Of a stretch of DNA of 47,356 nt, positions 33,245-40,929 are shown one piece after another. Source of the stretch: Flavobacterium sp. UBA6195. Its GTDB lineage: Bacteria; Bacteroidota; Bacteroidia; Flavobacteriales; Flavobacteriaceae. The DNA is taken from contig NZ_DITB01000091.1 of NCBI RefSeq assembly GCF_002422095.1, forward strand, positions 1 to 47,356, in the 5' to 3' direction. The position numbers were made by a program, and so were the translations under genes. The notes under the pieces were generated by a model that searched no databases, was not told the DNA's origin, and was given only the letters and a program-made list of their open reading frames with translations. Positions within the stretch are counted from its first letter, which is position 1. Every line of letters begins with the position of its first letter.

Positions 33245-34321
33245 ATGACGAAACAACAAATCATAGAAAATTTTGACCCATCACAACCTGGGTTAGCAGA
33301 TGCTACTGTTTTTGGATTGCCATTTTCAGCAGAGCAAAGTGAAATTATTGTAGTTCCAGTGCCATGGGAAGTAACGGTAAGTTATGGAGCCGGTGCTTCA
33401 GAAGGACCAGATGCTATTTTAGACGCTTCTTTTCAGGTGGATTTAAATCATCAAGAGTTTCCTGAATTATGGAAATTAGGAATTTACATGGATGAAGCTC
33501 CAGAACATTGGGCAAAGAATTCTGAGAAATATAAAGGAATGGCACAACCTATCATCGAAGCGTTAGAAAATGGAGAAGATGTATCAGTGTTTCCCGCCCT
33601 GCAATCCGATTTGGATAAAATCAATAAAGTGTGTAAGGAATTGCATCAAGAAGTAAAAGACCGCGTTTTGCATTGGATGAACAAAGGCAAAAAAGTAGTG
33701 CTTTTAGGTGGAGACCATTCAACACCATTAGGCTATTACCAAGCCTTAGCAACCAAATACGACAACTTCGGGATTTTACATTTAGATGCGCATATGGATT
33801 TACGTATCGCTTATGAAGGATTTACTTATTCGCACGCATCTATTATGTACAATACGTTACAAATTCCTCAAGTTTCTAAAATTGTTCAAGTAGGAATTCG
33901 CGATTTTTGTGAGCAAGAAGTGGAAGTGGCGTTGAAAGATAGAGTTTTAGTGCATACCGATATGGATTTAAAACAAGAAGCTTTCGAAGGTAAAACGTGG
34001 CAACAACAATGCGACCATATCATCGCTTCATTACCAGAAAAAGTTTGTATTTCTTTTGATATTGACGGAATGTATCCTTGGTATTGTCCAAACACAGGAA
34101 CTCCAGTTCCGGGTGGATTTTCATTTGAGCAAGCCGCTTATTTGTTCAGTCGCTTAGCGGAAACTAATAAAGAAATCATCGGATTTGATTTGGTAGAAGT
34201 AGCTCCAGGAGATGATGATTGGGATGGAAACGTAGGAGCAAGAATGTTATTTCACATGTGTGGTGCTTTTGCGAAATCTCAGAAAATGAATGTTGGAAAT
34301 AAAATCAAGTTTAACAAATAA
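33245..34321 (+). CDS. Arginase/agmatinase-family ureohydrolase
   Basis: The 358-residue protein carries the binuclear Mn motifs of the family: VVLLGGDHSTPLG, LHLDAHMDLR (DAHxD) and CISFDIDGMYPWY (SFDxD), with PVPGGFSFEQ downstream. The third motif differs from the usual SFDxDxxDP, as the DP is replaced by YP. Agmatinase, arginase and formimidoylglutamase are all possible and cannot be separated by eye. It is preceded by a short Gln/Lys-rich repeat gap and followed after 70 bp by the NUMOD4/HNH-like gene. Confidence 0.85.
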   Translation: MTKQQIIENFDPSQPGLADATVFGLPFSAEQSEIIVVPVPWEVTVSYGAGASEGPDAILDASFQVDLNHQEFPELWKLGIYMDEAPEHWAKNSEKYKGMAQPIIEALENGEDVSVFPALQSDLDKINKVCKELHQEVKDRVLHWMNKGKKVVLLGGDHSTPLGYYQALATKYDNFGILHLDAHMDLRIAYEGFTYSHASIMYNTLQIPQVSKIVQVGIRDFCEQEVEVALKDRVLVHTDMDLKQEAFEGKTWQQQCDHIIASLPEKVCISFDIDGMYPWYCPNTGTPVPGGFSFEQAAYLFSRLAETNKEIIGFDLVEVAPGDDDWDGNVGARMLFHMCGAFAKSQKMNVGNKIKFNK

Positions 34322-34391
34322 TTTATATCTCGCATTAAATCAGACGAAAGTCTTAAATAATACGCCCCTTAATTTATTTAAAGACAAAAAC

Positions 34392-34967
34392 ATGAGTCAT
34401 TTTGTAATTGAACAATGGAGAGAATATCCAATTGAAGTTCCAGGTAAGGTTAGATATGCGGTTTCTAATTATGGTAGACTTAAAAGTTTTACTGATAAAA
34501 TTGAAAACGGGAAAATTCTAAAAGGTGCTCCAACTGAAGGTTTTCTATTTTTACGTTATGTTAGATCGGTTAACGGAAAAAAAAGTTATTATTCTCATGC
34601 CATTCATAAAATGGTGGCGGAGCTTTTTATTCCAAGAGTAAGTGAAGACCAAGAATATGTTTTACATCTTGATTATGATAAAATGAATAATCAGTTGTAT
34701 AATTTGAAATGGGCAACTTATAATGAGATGCGAGCTCACGGTCATAAAAGTCCAGCTGTAAAAGCCGCTTTTAAGAAGTTTCAAGAAGATAACATTAAAC
34801 GTGATGGTAGAAAATTAACCTCTACTCAAGTAATGCGAATAAAGTTAAAAATGAAACGACAAGGTGAAAAGTTCAGCGTTAGAAAAACAGCTAAAGAATT
34901 TAATGTTTCTGAAATGCAAATTTATCGTATTAAATGGGGTCAAAATTGGGGACACATACAAGTATAA
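34392..34967 (+). CDS. NUMOD4/HNH-endonuclease-like protein
   Basis: I choose ATG 34392 (191 residues), because the longer frame from 34290 overlaps the preceding gene and its extra N-terminus is unlike the family. The product has a NUMOD4-like segment (EQWREYPIEVPGKVRYAVSNYGRLKSF), an HNH-type core (HAIHKMVAELFIPRV; VLHLDYDKMNNQLYNLKWAT), where the usual N-H pair is L-H, and a C-terminal helix-turn-helix-like part (SVRKTAKEFNVSEMQIYRIKWG). This is the layout of free-standing homing-endonuclease relatives. No intron or intein is nearby, so its role is unknown. Confidence 0.8.
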   Translation: MSHFVIEQWREYPIEVPGKVRYAVSNYGRLKSFTDKIENGKILKGAPTEGFLFLRYVRSVNGKKSYYSHAIHKMVAELFIPRVSEDQEYVLHLDYDKMNNQLYNLKWATYNEMRAHGHKSPAVKAAFKKFQEDNIKRDGRKLTSTQVMRIKLKMKRQGEKFSVRKTAKEFNVSEMQIYRIKWGQNWGHIQV

Positions 34968-34992
34968 ACCGAAGCAAATGCTTCGGTTTTTT
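34966..34992. terminator. Bidirectional terminator
   Basis: AAACCGAAGC (34966-34975) and GCTTCGGTTT (34980-34989) form a 10-bp stem with a T-tract, between the HNH-like gene and the photolyase operon, which converge here. Confidence 0.9.
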
Positions 34993-36525
34993 TTATAAGT
35001 TATTGATGTTTTCCAAAATCGAAATCGCTTTTTCTTTTGTTGCTGCTAATTCTTCGGGTTTCATTTTTCTAAGTAAGGCTAACATCATGCTCATTCTTTG
35101 ATTATTGGCAAAATGTTGTTTTTTTTCATCTAAAAAATGCCAATACAAACTGTTGAACGGACAGGCTTTTTCGCCCAATTTTTCTTTTACGTTGTAATGA
35201 CAACTGCCACAATAGTTACTCATTTTATTGATATAACTTCCTGAAGAAACATAAGGTTTCGTTGCCACAATTCCACCATCAGCATATTGACTCATGCCTC
35301 GTGTATTCGGCATTTCTACCCATTCAATCGCATCGATGTAGACACCTAAATACCAAGCATCAACTTCATCAGGATGCAATTGGGCTAACAAGGAGAAATT
35401 TCCAATGACCATCAATCGCTGAATATGATGCGCATAGGCTTCCGATAAACTTTGAGAAATCGAATGTTGCATGCATTTCATTTTAGTTTTTCCAGTCCAA
35501 AAGAAATCAGGTAGCGGATTGTAGTTTTCTAAGGCGTTCATTTGGGCATAATTCGGCATTTCTTTCCAATAAATTCCTCTAACGTATTCGCGCCAACCAA
35601 TAATTTGTCGCACAAAGCCTTCTACTTGCGCCAATTCAATGGTTTCTTGATTTTGATAATAATACGAAACCACTGCATCCACCACTTCTTTCGGACTAAT
35701 CATTTTGGAATTCATCGCAAAAGACAAACGCGAATGAAACAGAAATTTATGTCCACTAAACAACGAATCTTGATAGGTTCCAAAATGTGCCAACAAATGC
35801 TCACAGAAATAATCAATCAATTGCAAACTTTCATTTCTTGAAGTCGGCCAATTGAAATTTTCTACATCAACACTTCCAAAAGTGGTGATGTTTTGACTTT
35901 CAATTTCGGCAACAATTTCGCTGACATTTTTATGAAATTCCAAAGGAAACGGGATCGGAACTTCGTTTTTATATTGATTACGGTTGTTATGGTCAAAGTT
36001 CCATTTTCCATCTAACGGTTGATCACCCACCATTAGAACATCGTGTTTTTTTCGCATCATACGATAGAAACTTTCCATCAAAAGTTGCTTTTTTCCTTTG
36101 AAAAAATCAGCCAACTCATTTCTGGAAGTATAAAAATGTTCGGAATCCACCGCTTTTGTTGGAATAACAAGTTTTTCGCATATAGATTTCAATTGTTCAT
36201 CTAAACGATATTCATCAGGAAATTGGTATTCAAATTGTTCGATTTTATTCTTTTCAACCAAACTCAAAATCAATTGTTCCAAATTCTGAGGATTATTGGC
36301 ATCCGAAATTTTATAATAAACCACATGATGACCTCGTTTTGTCAATTCTTCCGAAAAATTTCGCATGGAAAGAAAAAACGCCGCAACTTTTTGAATATGA
36401 TGTTTTACATAATCCGTTTCCTGACGCATTTCTGCCATTACATATATCACATTCGGATTGATTTCTTCAAACCAAGAATGTTGTGAATTGAGTTGGTCGC
36501 CCAAAAGTAATCGTAATATTTTCAT
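34993..36525 (-). CDS. FeS-type bacterial cryptochrome/photolyase (PhrB-like)
   Basis: This 510-residue flavoprotein starts MKILRLLLGDQLNSQHSWF, as in the cryptochrome/deoxyribodipyrimidine photolyase-related family. Four cysteines fit a [4Fe-4S] cluster: Cys351 (KMKCMQHS), Cys439 and Cys442 (NYCGSCHYN) and Cys455 (EKACPFNSLYW), one residue off the cluster ligands I remember for Agrobacterium PhrB. That enzyme repairs (6-4) photoproducts using light. It is the last gene of the minus-strand repair operon, directly abutting the second photolyase gene (stop and start touch). Confidence 0.9.
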   Translation of the reverse strand: MKILRLLLGDQLNSQHSWFEEINPNVIYVMAEMRQETDYVKHHIQKVAAFFLSMRNFSEELTKRGHHVVYYKISDANNPQNLEQLILSLVEKNKIEQFEYQFPDEYRLDEQLKSICEKLVIPTKAVDSEHFYTSRNELADFFKGKKQLLMESFYRMMRKKHDVLMVGDQPLDGKWNFDHNNRNQYKNEVPIPFPLEFHKNVSEIVAEIESQNITTFGSVDVENFNWPTSRNESLQLIDYFCEHLLAHFGTYQDSLFSGHKFLFHSRLSFAMNSKMISPKEVVDAVVSYYYQNQETIELAQVEGFVRQIIGWREYVRGIYWKEMPNYAQMNALENYNPLPDFFWTGKTKMKCMQHSISQSLSEAYAHHIQRLMVIGNFSLLAQLHPDEVDAWYLGVYIDAIEWVEMPNTRGMSQYADGGIVATKPYVSSGSYINKMSNYCGSCHYNVKEKLGEKACPFNSLYWHFLDEKKQHFANNQRMSMMLALLRKMKPEELAATKEKAISILENINNL

Positions 36526-37818
36526 TTAAAATAATTCAGGAATTAACCACATTTTCTGAAATTTTCCATCGCTATCGTACATTTCTGCTTGGCGCTTGAT
36601 GTTGAATTTTCTGTCTCTTGGATCGTTTCCAACACCAGCGTTGTACATCCAATTGCCATAATTGCTGTGCACATCGTAATCAATCAACATACTTTCGAAA
36701 TACGCTGCACCAATGCGCCAATCTTGTTCCCTTTCTTTTGCCCAATAACTCGCTACATTTTGACGACCGCGATTGCTCATCCAACCCGTTTTCTGCATTT
36801 CAATCATGTTGGCATTCACGAAATGTTCCGGAGTTGTGCCGTTTGTCCATTGATTGAAAGCTTTTGTATTTTGATTCCAATGGTATTCTTTTTGCAAAAT
36901 ACCATTCAATTGAAAAATTTTGTTGCCGTGTTTTAGCGAAATGTACTTGAAATAATCACGCCAAATCAATTCGAAAATCAACCAATACGTATCTTCGTTT
37001 TTGACTACTTTTTTCTCAAATTGTTGCACTTCCCAGTAAATCATTCTAGCCGAAATACTTCCATTTGCTAACCAAGCCGAAAGTTTTGAACTGTAATCTT
37101 TTCCAACTAAACCGTTTCGAGTTTTCTTGTAAACAGAAAGTTTTTTGGTATCCCAAAAGTATTCTTTGATTCTTTTTTTAGCTTGATTTTCGCCACCTTT
37201 AAAAGGAAAAGCCGTTTTATTGGGTTGCTTAAACTCATCAAATCCTAAATCTTCTAAAGTTGGAATAGTAGTTTTTTCTTCAATTAGATTAGAAATTGGT
37301 TTTGCTGAGATGGAAACGGTTGGTCGCACTCGGATTTTCTTTTCCATTTGTTTTCTGAACTCTGTAAAAACTTCTGGAATCTTTTCCCAATCTTCATACG
37401 GAACATCATCAGGATGAAATAGAAATTGGTCGTAATATGTTTTCCAATTCACCGCTGGAATTAAATTTCGCACTTCAGTTTCAACATCTACTTCTTCTTG
37501 CGTCCATTCGTTTTGACTGTAAATCGTTTCAATTTGATATTTTGCCGCTACTTCTGGAATCAATTGTTCGGGATAGCCGTAATAAACTAATAACGAGATA
37601 TTCTTCTCTGCTAAATTTTGTTGTAATTCGGCTAAAGTTTCTAAAAGAAATTGAGTTCTAAATTTTTCTGTTTTCTTGAAACCGTATTGAGTGGTTTCGA
37701 AATGTCTCGGATCTAAACAATAAATTCCTATTACTTTTTCATTTTCCCTACAAGCATTGTACAACGAATGATTGTCAATCGTGCGCAAATCGTTTCTAAA
37801 CCATATTAATCCGTTCAT
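36526..37818 (-). CDS. DASH-type cryptochrome/photolyase
   Basis: The 430-residue protein has the class-I photolyase N-terminus MNGLIWFRNDLRTIDNHSL and the FAD-binding C-terminal motifs ELIWRDYFKYIS, WMSNRGRQNVASY and IDYDVHSNYGNWMYNAGVGNDPRD. The last two, and the NRGRQNVAS wording, are typical of cry-DASH proteins, which repair cyclobutane dimers in single-stranded DNA and may signal. The gene sits between DUF2256 and the FeS photolyase with a 1-bp gap upstream and none downstream, so it is clearly one operon. Confidence 0.92.
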   Translation of the reverse strand: MNGLIWFRNDLRTIDNHSLYNACRENEKVIGIYCLDPRHFETTQYGFKKTEKFRTQFLLETLAELQQNLAEKNISLLVYYGYPEQLIPEVAAKYQIETIYSQNEWTQEEVDVETEVRNLIPAVNWKTYYDQFLFHPDDVPYEDWEKIPEVFTEFRKQMEKKIRVRPTVSISAKPISNLIEEKTTIPTLEDLGFDEFKQPNKTAFPFKGGENQAKKRIKEYFWDTKKLSVYKKTRNGLVGKDYSSKLSAWLANGSISARMIYWEVQQFEKKVVKNEDTYWLIFELIWRDYFKYISLKHGNKIFQLNGILQKEYHWNQNTKAFNQWTNGTTPEHFVNANMIEMQKTGWMSNRGRQNVASYWAKEREQDWRIGAAYFESMLIDYDVHSNYGNWMYNAGVGNDPRDRKFNIKRQAEMYDSDGKFQKMWLIPELF

Positions 37819-37819
37819 G

Positions 37820-37960
37820 CTATTTGTTTTTATTCATTCTACATTTATCACTGCAATACATAACTTCTTCCCAATTTTTCTCCCATTTTTTGCGCCATGA
37901 AAAAGGGCGTTGACAGGTTTTACATATTTTTTCGGGAAGATTTACTTTTTTATGCGCCAT
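37820..37960 (-). CDS. DUF2256 zinc-ribbon-like small protein
   Basis: A 46-residue frame, ATG at 37960-37958 and TAG ending at 37820. It starts MAHKKVNLPEKICKTCQRPF, continues SWRKKWEKNWEEVMYCSDKC and ends RMNKNK. Two CxxC-like pairs (CKTC and CSDKC) and SWRKKW are the DUF2256 signature. Such genes often lie beside photolyase/cryptochrome genes, but their function is unknown to me. Its ATG overlaps the stop of the flavin reductase gene by one base (TAATG), and the photolyase ATG lies 1 bp beyond its stop, so all are translated from one message. Confidence 0.93.
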   Translation of the reverse strand: MAHKKVNLPEKICKTCQRPFSWRKKWEKNWEEVMYCSDKCRMNKNK

Positions 37961-38595
37961 TATAACATCGAAGTTGAAGGTTTATCTGGTCGCGCATAAT
38001 GAAATCTGTCGGATAGTTTCGGAACAGCATAACCATCTAAACCATTAATAGCTACTACATTTCCTCTATCCAATTGCATCCAATTGTCATCATGAAAAAG
38101 GTTTTCATCCGCATAAATAGTTTCAATAGAAGCGATAATGTGAATACAATCGTTTTCTTTAATTTTGTACTCGTTTACATATTTGCACAATAATTTTACT
38201 GGACTTCCTTTTACAAAAGGAACCTTCAAATCATCAATAAATTCCGGTTCTAAGTTCGTTTTATCGAATTCTGAAATATGTTCGTCATAACTTGAGGATG
38301 TATGATGTGCATCGGCAATCATTTCTTCGGTAATATGATTTACAGTAAAATATCCGGTTTCTTTTATGTTTTTATAAGTGTCTCTTGGAACTGTTGTGGG
38401 TCTTAAAATAAATCCTAGCAAGGGTGGTTCGCTTCCTAAGTGGGTCACACTACTGAAAACAGCTACATTCAAAACGCCTTCGGTTGAAACCGTTCCTATT
38501 AAATTAGCGGATTTATAACCAGTAACACAATTGACTAAGTTCAGTCGAGGGACTTTTGACATATAGAACAATTCGTCTTTCGTAATCTTTTTCAT
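37960..38595 (-). CDS. Flavin reductase-like protein
   Basis: The 211-residue protein belongs to the flavin-reductase-like FMN-binding split-barrel family: VNCVTGYKSANLIGTVSTEGVLNVAVFSSVTHLGSEPPLLGFI (flavin phosphate-binding TxxxxxxN/VTH region), TTVPRDTYKNIKETGYFTVN and GSPVKLLCKY. As first gene of the photolyase operon it may supply reduced flavin for the FAD enzymes downstream; this is an inference from position. Confidence 0.88.
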   Translation of the reverse strand: MKKITKDELFYMSKVPRLNLVNCVTGYKSANLIGTVSTEGVLNVAVFSSVTHLGSEPPLLGFILRPTTVPRDTYKNIKETGYFTVNHITEEMIADAHHTSSSYDEHISEFDKTNLEPEFIDDLKVPFVKGSPVKLLCKYVNEYKIKENDCIHIIASIETIYADENLFHDDNWMQLDRGNVVAINGLDGYAVPKLSDRFHYARPDKPSTSML

Positions 38596-38608
38596 AGCAA
38601 TTTTTATT

Positions 38609-38616
38609 CAAAGATA
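38609..38616 (-). promoter_or_regulatory. -7 box of the photolyase operon
   Basis: TATCTTTG on the minus strand, 13 bases upstream of the flavin reductase ATG. There is no clear -33 TTG. Confidence 0.55.
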
Positions 38617-38710
38617 CATTTTGTTTAACTAATATTAAAAATAATTAAACAAAATTTGAATTCAAAATCAAAAATCTAATAAAAGTCGGGCTTAGAAATT
38701 TATTATTCTG

Positions 38711-38718
38711 TATTTTTG
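38711..38718 (+). promoter_or_regulatory. -7 box of kmo
   Basis: TATTTTTG fits TAnnTTTG and lies 26 bases before the kmo ATG. The -33 element is not obvious. Confidence 0.55.
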
Positions 38719-38744
38719 CAGTCCAAATTTTTACAAAAGTCTTC

Positions 38745-40085
38745 ATGCAAACGCCACAAAAAATTGCTGTTGTAGGTTCAGGATTAGTAGGAACTTTATT
38801 GGCAATCTATTTAAAAAGAGCCGGACATACAGTACATGTTTTCGACAGAAGTCCCGATATTAGAACGGTTGAGTTTTCGGGTCGTTCCATTAATTTGGTG
38901 ATGTCAAATCGCGGTTGGAAAGCATTGGAAGATGTGGGTTTAGATGAGGAAATTAGAAAAATCGGAATTCCAGTAGATAAAAGAGCCATCCATTTACAAG
39001 ATGGAAAACTAAATTATCAATTTTACGGAAAAGAAGGTGAAGCTATTTTTTCATTGTCAAGAGGCGTTTTGAATAGAAAAATGGTTGATTTAGCTGAAGC
39101 TGAAGGGGTGGAATTCTTTTTCGAACGTAAAATTTGGGATGTAACTTTAGCCACTGCAACTTTATGGGAAGGCGAAACCGAGCAAGACGAGTGGACTGAG
39201 TTAAAATACGACAAAGTTTTCGGAGCCGATGGTGCTTTTTCGAGAATTAGACACAGAATGCAACGTCAATCGATGTTTGATTATTCGCAAGAGTTCATGA
39301 AAATTGGTTACAAAGAATTACATATTCCTGCCAATGCGGATGGTTCTCCAAAAATTGATATTCATTCGTTACACATTTGGCCAAGAGGAAATTTCATGTT
39401 GATGGGATTGGCTAATTTAGACAACTCGTTTACTTGTACTTTGTTCATGCCGATTGAAGGCGAAAATTCGTTTGAATCATTAACTAACGAAGAGAAATTA
39501 GTTTCGTTTTTCGCGACTTATTTTCCAGACACAAAAGATGTAATTCCTGATTTAGTGCGTGATTTTTTCAGAAATCCGAACAGTTATTTGGCGATTATGA
39601 AATGTTTCCCATGGACATTTAACGATAAAATTGCTTTAATTGGTGATTCAGCACATGCGATTGTGCCTTTTTACGGTCACGGAATGAATGCAGGTTTTGA
39701 AGATATCACGATTTTGAATGAATTAATGCAACAACATGGTGACGATTGGGATCGAATTTTTAAAGCTTACGAAATTTCAAGAAAGCCAAATGCAGACGCC
39801 ATTGCCGAACTTTCCAGAAGAAATTTTGAAGAAATGAGTGCAAAAACTGCGGATGCTAATTTCTTACTACAAAAGAAAATCGAAAAATGGTTTTCCGATA
39901 AACATCCAGAAAAATGGATGCCTTTGTATAGTAGAGTAACTTTTAGTTTACAACCTTATTCAGAAGCCATGGCGATTGGTGATTTTCAAAATGAAATTAT
40001 GCAAGAAGTTTTGAAAATGGATAACATTCATGAAAATTGGAATTCGGAAGAAGTTGAAAATAAGATTTTAGAATTATTAAAATAG
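38745..40085 (+). CDS. kmo: Kynurenine 3-monooxygenase
   Basis: This FAD monooxygenase hydroxylates kynurenine using NADPH and oxygen. The 446-residue protein shows the FAD motif VGSGLVGTLLAIYLKRAGHTVHVFDR, GRSINLVMSNRGWKALEDVGL, KVFGADGAFSRIRHRM (DG motif) and IALIGDSAHAIVPFYGHGMNAGFEDITIL (GD motif with the KMO-type FYGHGMNAGFED). It complements kynU at 31.3 kb. It is monocistronic: promoter upstream, strong terminator downstream. Confidence 0.96.
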   Translation: MQTPQKIAVVGSGLVGTLLAIYLKRAGHTVHVFDRSPDIRTVEFSGRSINLVMSNRGWKALEDVGLDEEIRKIGIPVDKRAIHLQDGKLNYQFYGKEGEAIFSLSRGVLNRKMVDLAEAEGVEFFFERKIWDVTLATATLWEGETEQDEWTELKYDKVFGADGAFSRIRHRMQRQSMFDYSQEFMKIGYKELHIPANADGSPKIDIHSLHIWPRGNFMLMGLANLDNSFTCTLFMPIEGENSFESLTNEEKLVSFFATYFPDTKDVIPDLVRDFFRNPNSYLAIMKCFPWTFNDKIALIGDSAHAIVPFYGHGMNAGFEDITILNELMQQHGDDWDRIFKAYEISRKPNADAIAELSRRNFEEMSAKTADANFLLQKKIEKWFSDKHPEKWMPLYSRVTFSLQPYSEAMAIGDFQNEIMQEVLKMDNIHENWNSEEVENKILELLK

Positions 40086-40110
40086 AAAAGAGGCAATCGC
40101 CTCTTTTTTA
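40086..40110. terminator. Bidirectional terminator
   Basis: AAAAGAGGC (40086-40094), loop AATC, GCCTCTTTT (40099-40107) and a T-run, between convergent kmo and cupin genes. Confidence 0.88.
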
Positions 40111-40470
40111 TTCTTCTCTATTAACAGCATCCATACTAAAAGCTGGCGTACAAATCGCCAAGTATTCACAAGGTTCATCAAACGGATTGGAATATTGAAC
40201 ACGTGTGTTTTTCTCAATTTTTATCGATTGACCTGCTTCTAAAACTATTGTTTCATCTTCGATGATAAATTGCTTTTTCCCTTTAATGATATAAGTATAT
40301 TCATCAAATTCTGGAGTTTGAAAAGGTTCGCTCCAACCCGGTGGCGCTATCATATGCGCTATAGAAATCGCTGAATTGTTTGTAGTTGCCAATCCGTGAT
40401 GTTCTTCAATCAATTTTCCATCTGTAGTTGGAACTACGAATGGTGCTTTTTGTATAAAATATTTTTTCAT
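40108..40470 (-). CDS. Cupin-domain protein
   Basis: The 120-residue single-domain cupin has the sequence PPGWSEPFQTPEFDEYTYIIKGKKQFIIEDE (motif 1, with the Glu but an altered His pattern) and GQSIKIEKNTRVQYSNPFDEPCEYLAICTPAF (motif 2 region). It is too short for 3-hydroxyanthranilate dioxygenase, so proximity to kmo does not give it a kynurenine role. The ligand is unknown. It follows the DUF486 gene with a 3-bp gap. Confidence 0.85.
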   Translation of the reverse strand: MKKYFIQKAPFVVPTTDGKLIEEHHGLATTNNSAISIAHMIAPPGWSEPFQTPEFDEYTYIIKGKKQFIIEDETIVLEAGQSIKIEKNTRVQYSNPFDEPCEYLAICTPAFSMDAVNREE

Positions 40471-40473
40471 GTC

Positions 40474-40842
40474 TTACTTCTTAAATATAAAATAAACCGC
40501 CAACACTAAAAAACAAAATCCTACGGCATGATTCCATCGGAATGTTTCGTTTTTGAAAAATAGTAAAGAGAAAATAACAAAAATGACTAACGTAATCACT
40601 TCTTGAATTACTTTTAATTGCATTAATGAAAACGGTCCGCCATTACCTTCATAACCCAGTTTATTGGCTGGAACTTGAAAGAAATATTCAAACAACGCTA
40701 ATCCCCAACTGATTAAGACAACTGTTATTAATCCCGCATTTTCAAACCATTTTAATTCTTTAAATTTTAAGTGCCCATACCAAGCCAATGTCATAAAAAC
40801 ATTAGAAAGTATGAGTAATCCTATGGTAATAAATCCTTTCAT
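40474..40842 (-). CDS. DUF486/DMT-type membrane protein
   Basis: The 122-residue protein has four hydrophobic segments (about 5-20, 38-52, 78-95, 105-120) and the family sequences NVFMTLAWYGHLKF and GLALFEYFFQVPANKLGY of DUF486, a small relative of drug/metabolite transporters. Substrate unknown. It is the first gene of a two-gene operon with the cupin; the region upstream consists of heptamer repeats. Confidence 0.88.
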   Translation of the reverse strand: MKGFITIGLLILSNVFMTLAWYGHLKFKELKWFENAGLITVVLISWGLALFEYFFQVPANKLGYEGNGGPFSLMQLKVIQEVITLVIFVIFSLLFFKNETFRWNHAVGFCFLVLAVYFIFKK

Positions 40843-40854
40843 CTTAATTTTTGA

Positions 40855-40898
40855 GTTTAAAAGGTTAAAAGTTAAAAGTTAAAAGTTTATAAGTTAAA
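40855..40898 (-). repeat. Heptanucleotide tandem repeat
   Basis: On the plus strand GTTAAAA is repeated three times (about 40864-40884) with diverged flanking units (GTTTATAA, GTTAAAC). The gap separates two minus-strand genes. Confidence 0.7.
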
Positions 40899-40929
40899 CC
40901 CAAAACCTTTCATCCAACACCCTTTACCT

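Noticed and set aside
38807..39214. Antisense frames within kmo and similar ones in other long genes
   Set aside because: They are complementary-strand shadows of strongly coding regions without their own promoter, motifs or spacing.
40108..40470. 3-hydroxyanthranilate dioxygenase next to kmo
   Set aside because: It is a cupin but only 120 residues, lacks the expected metal-site pattern and is in a different, convergent operon.
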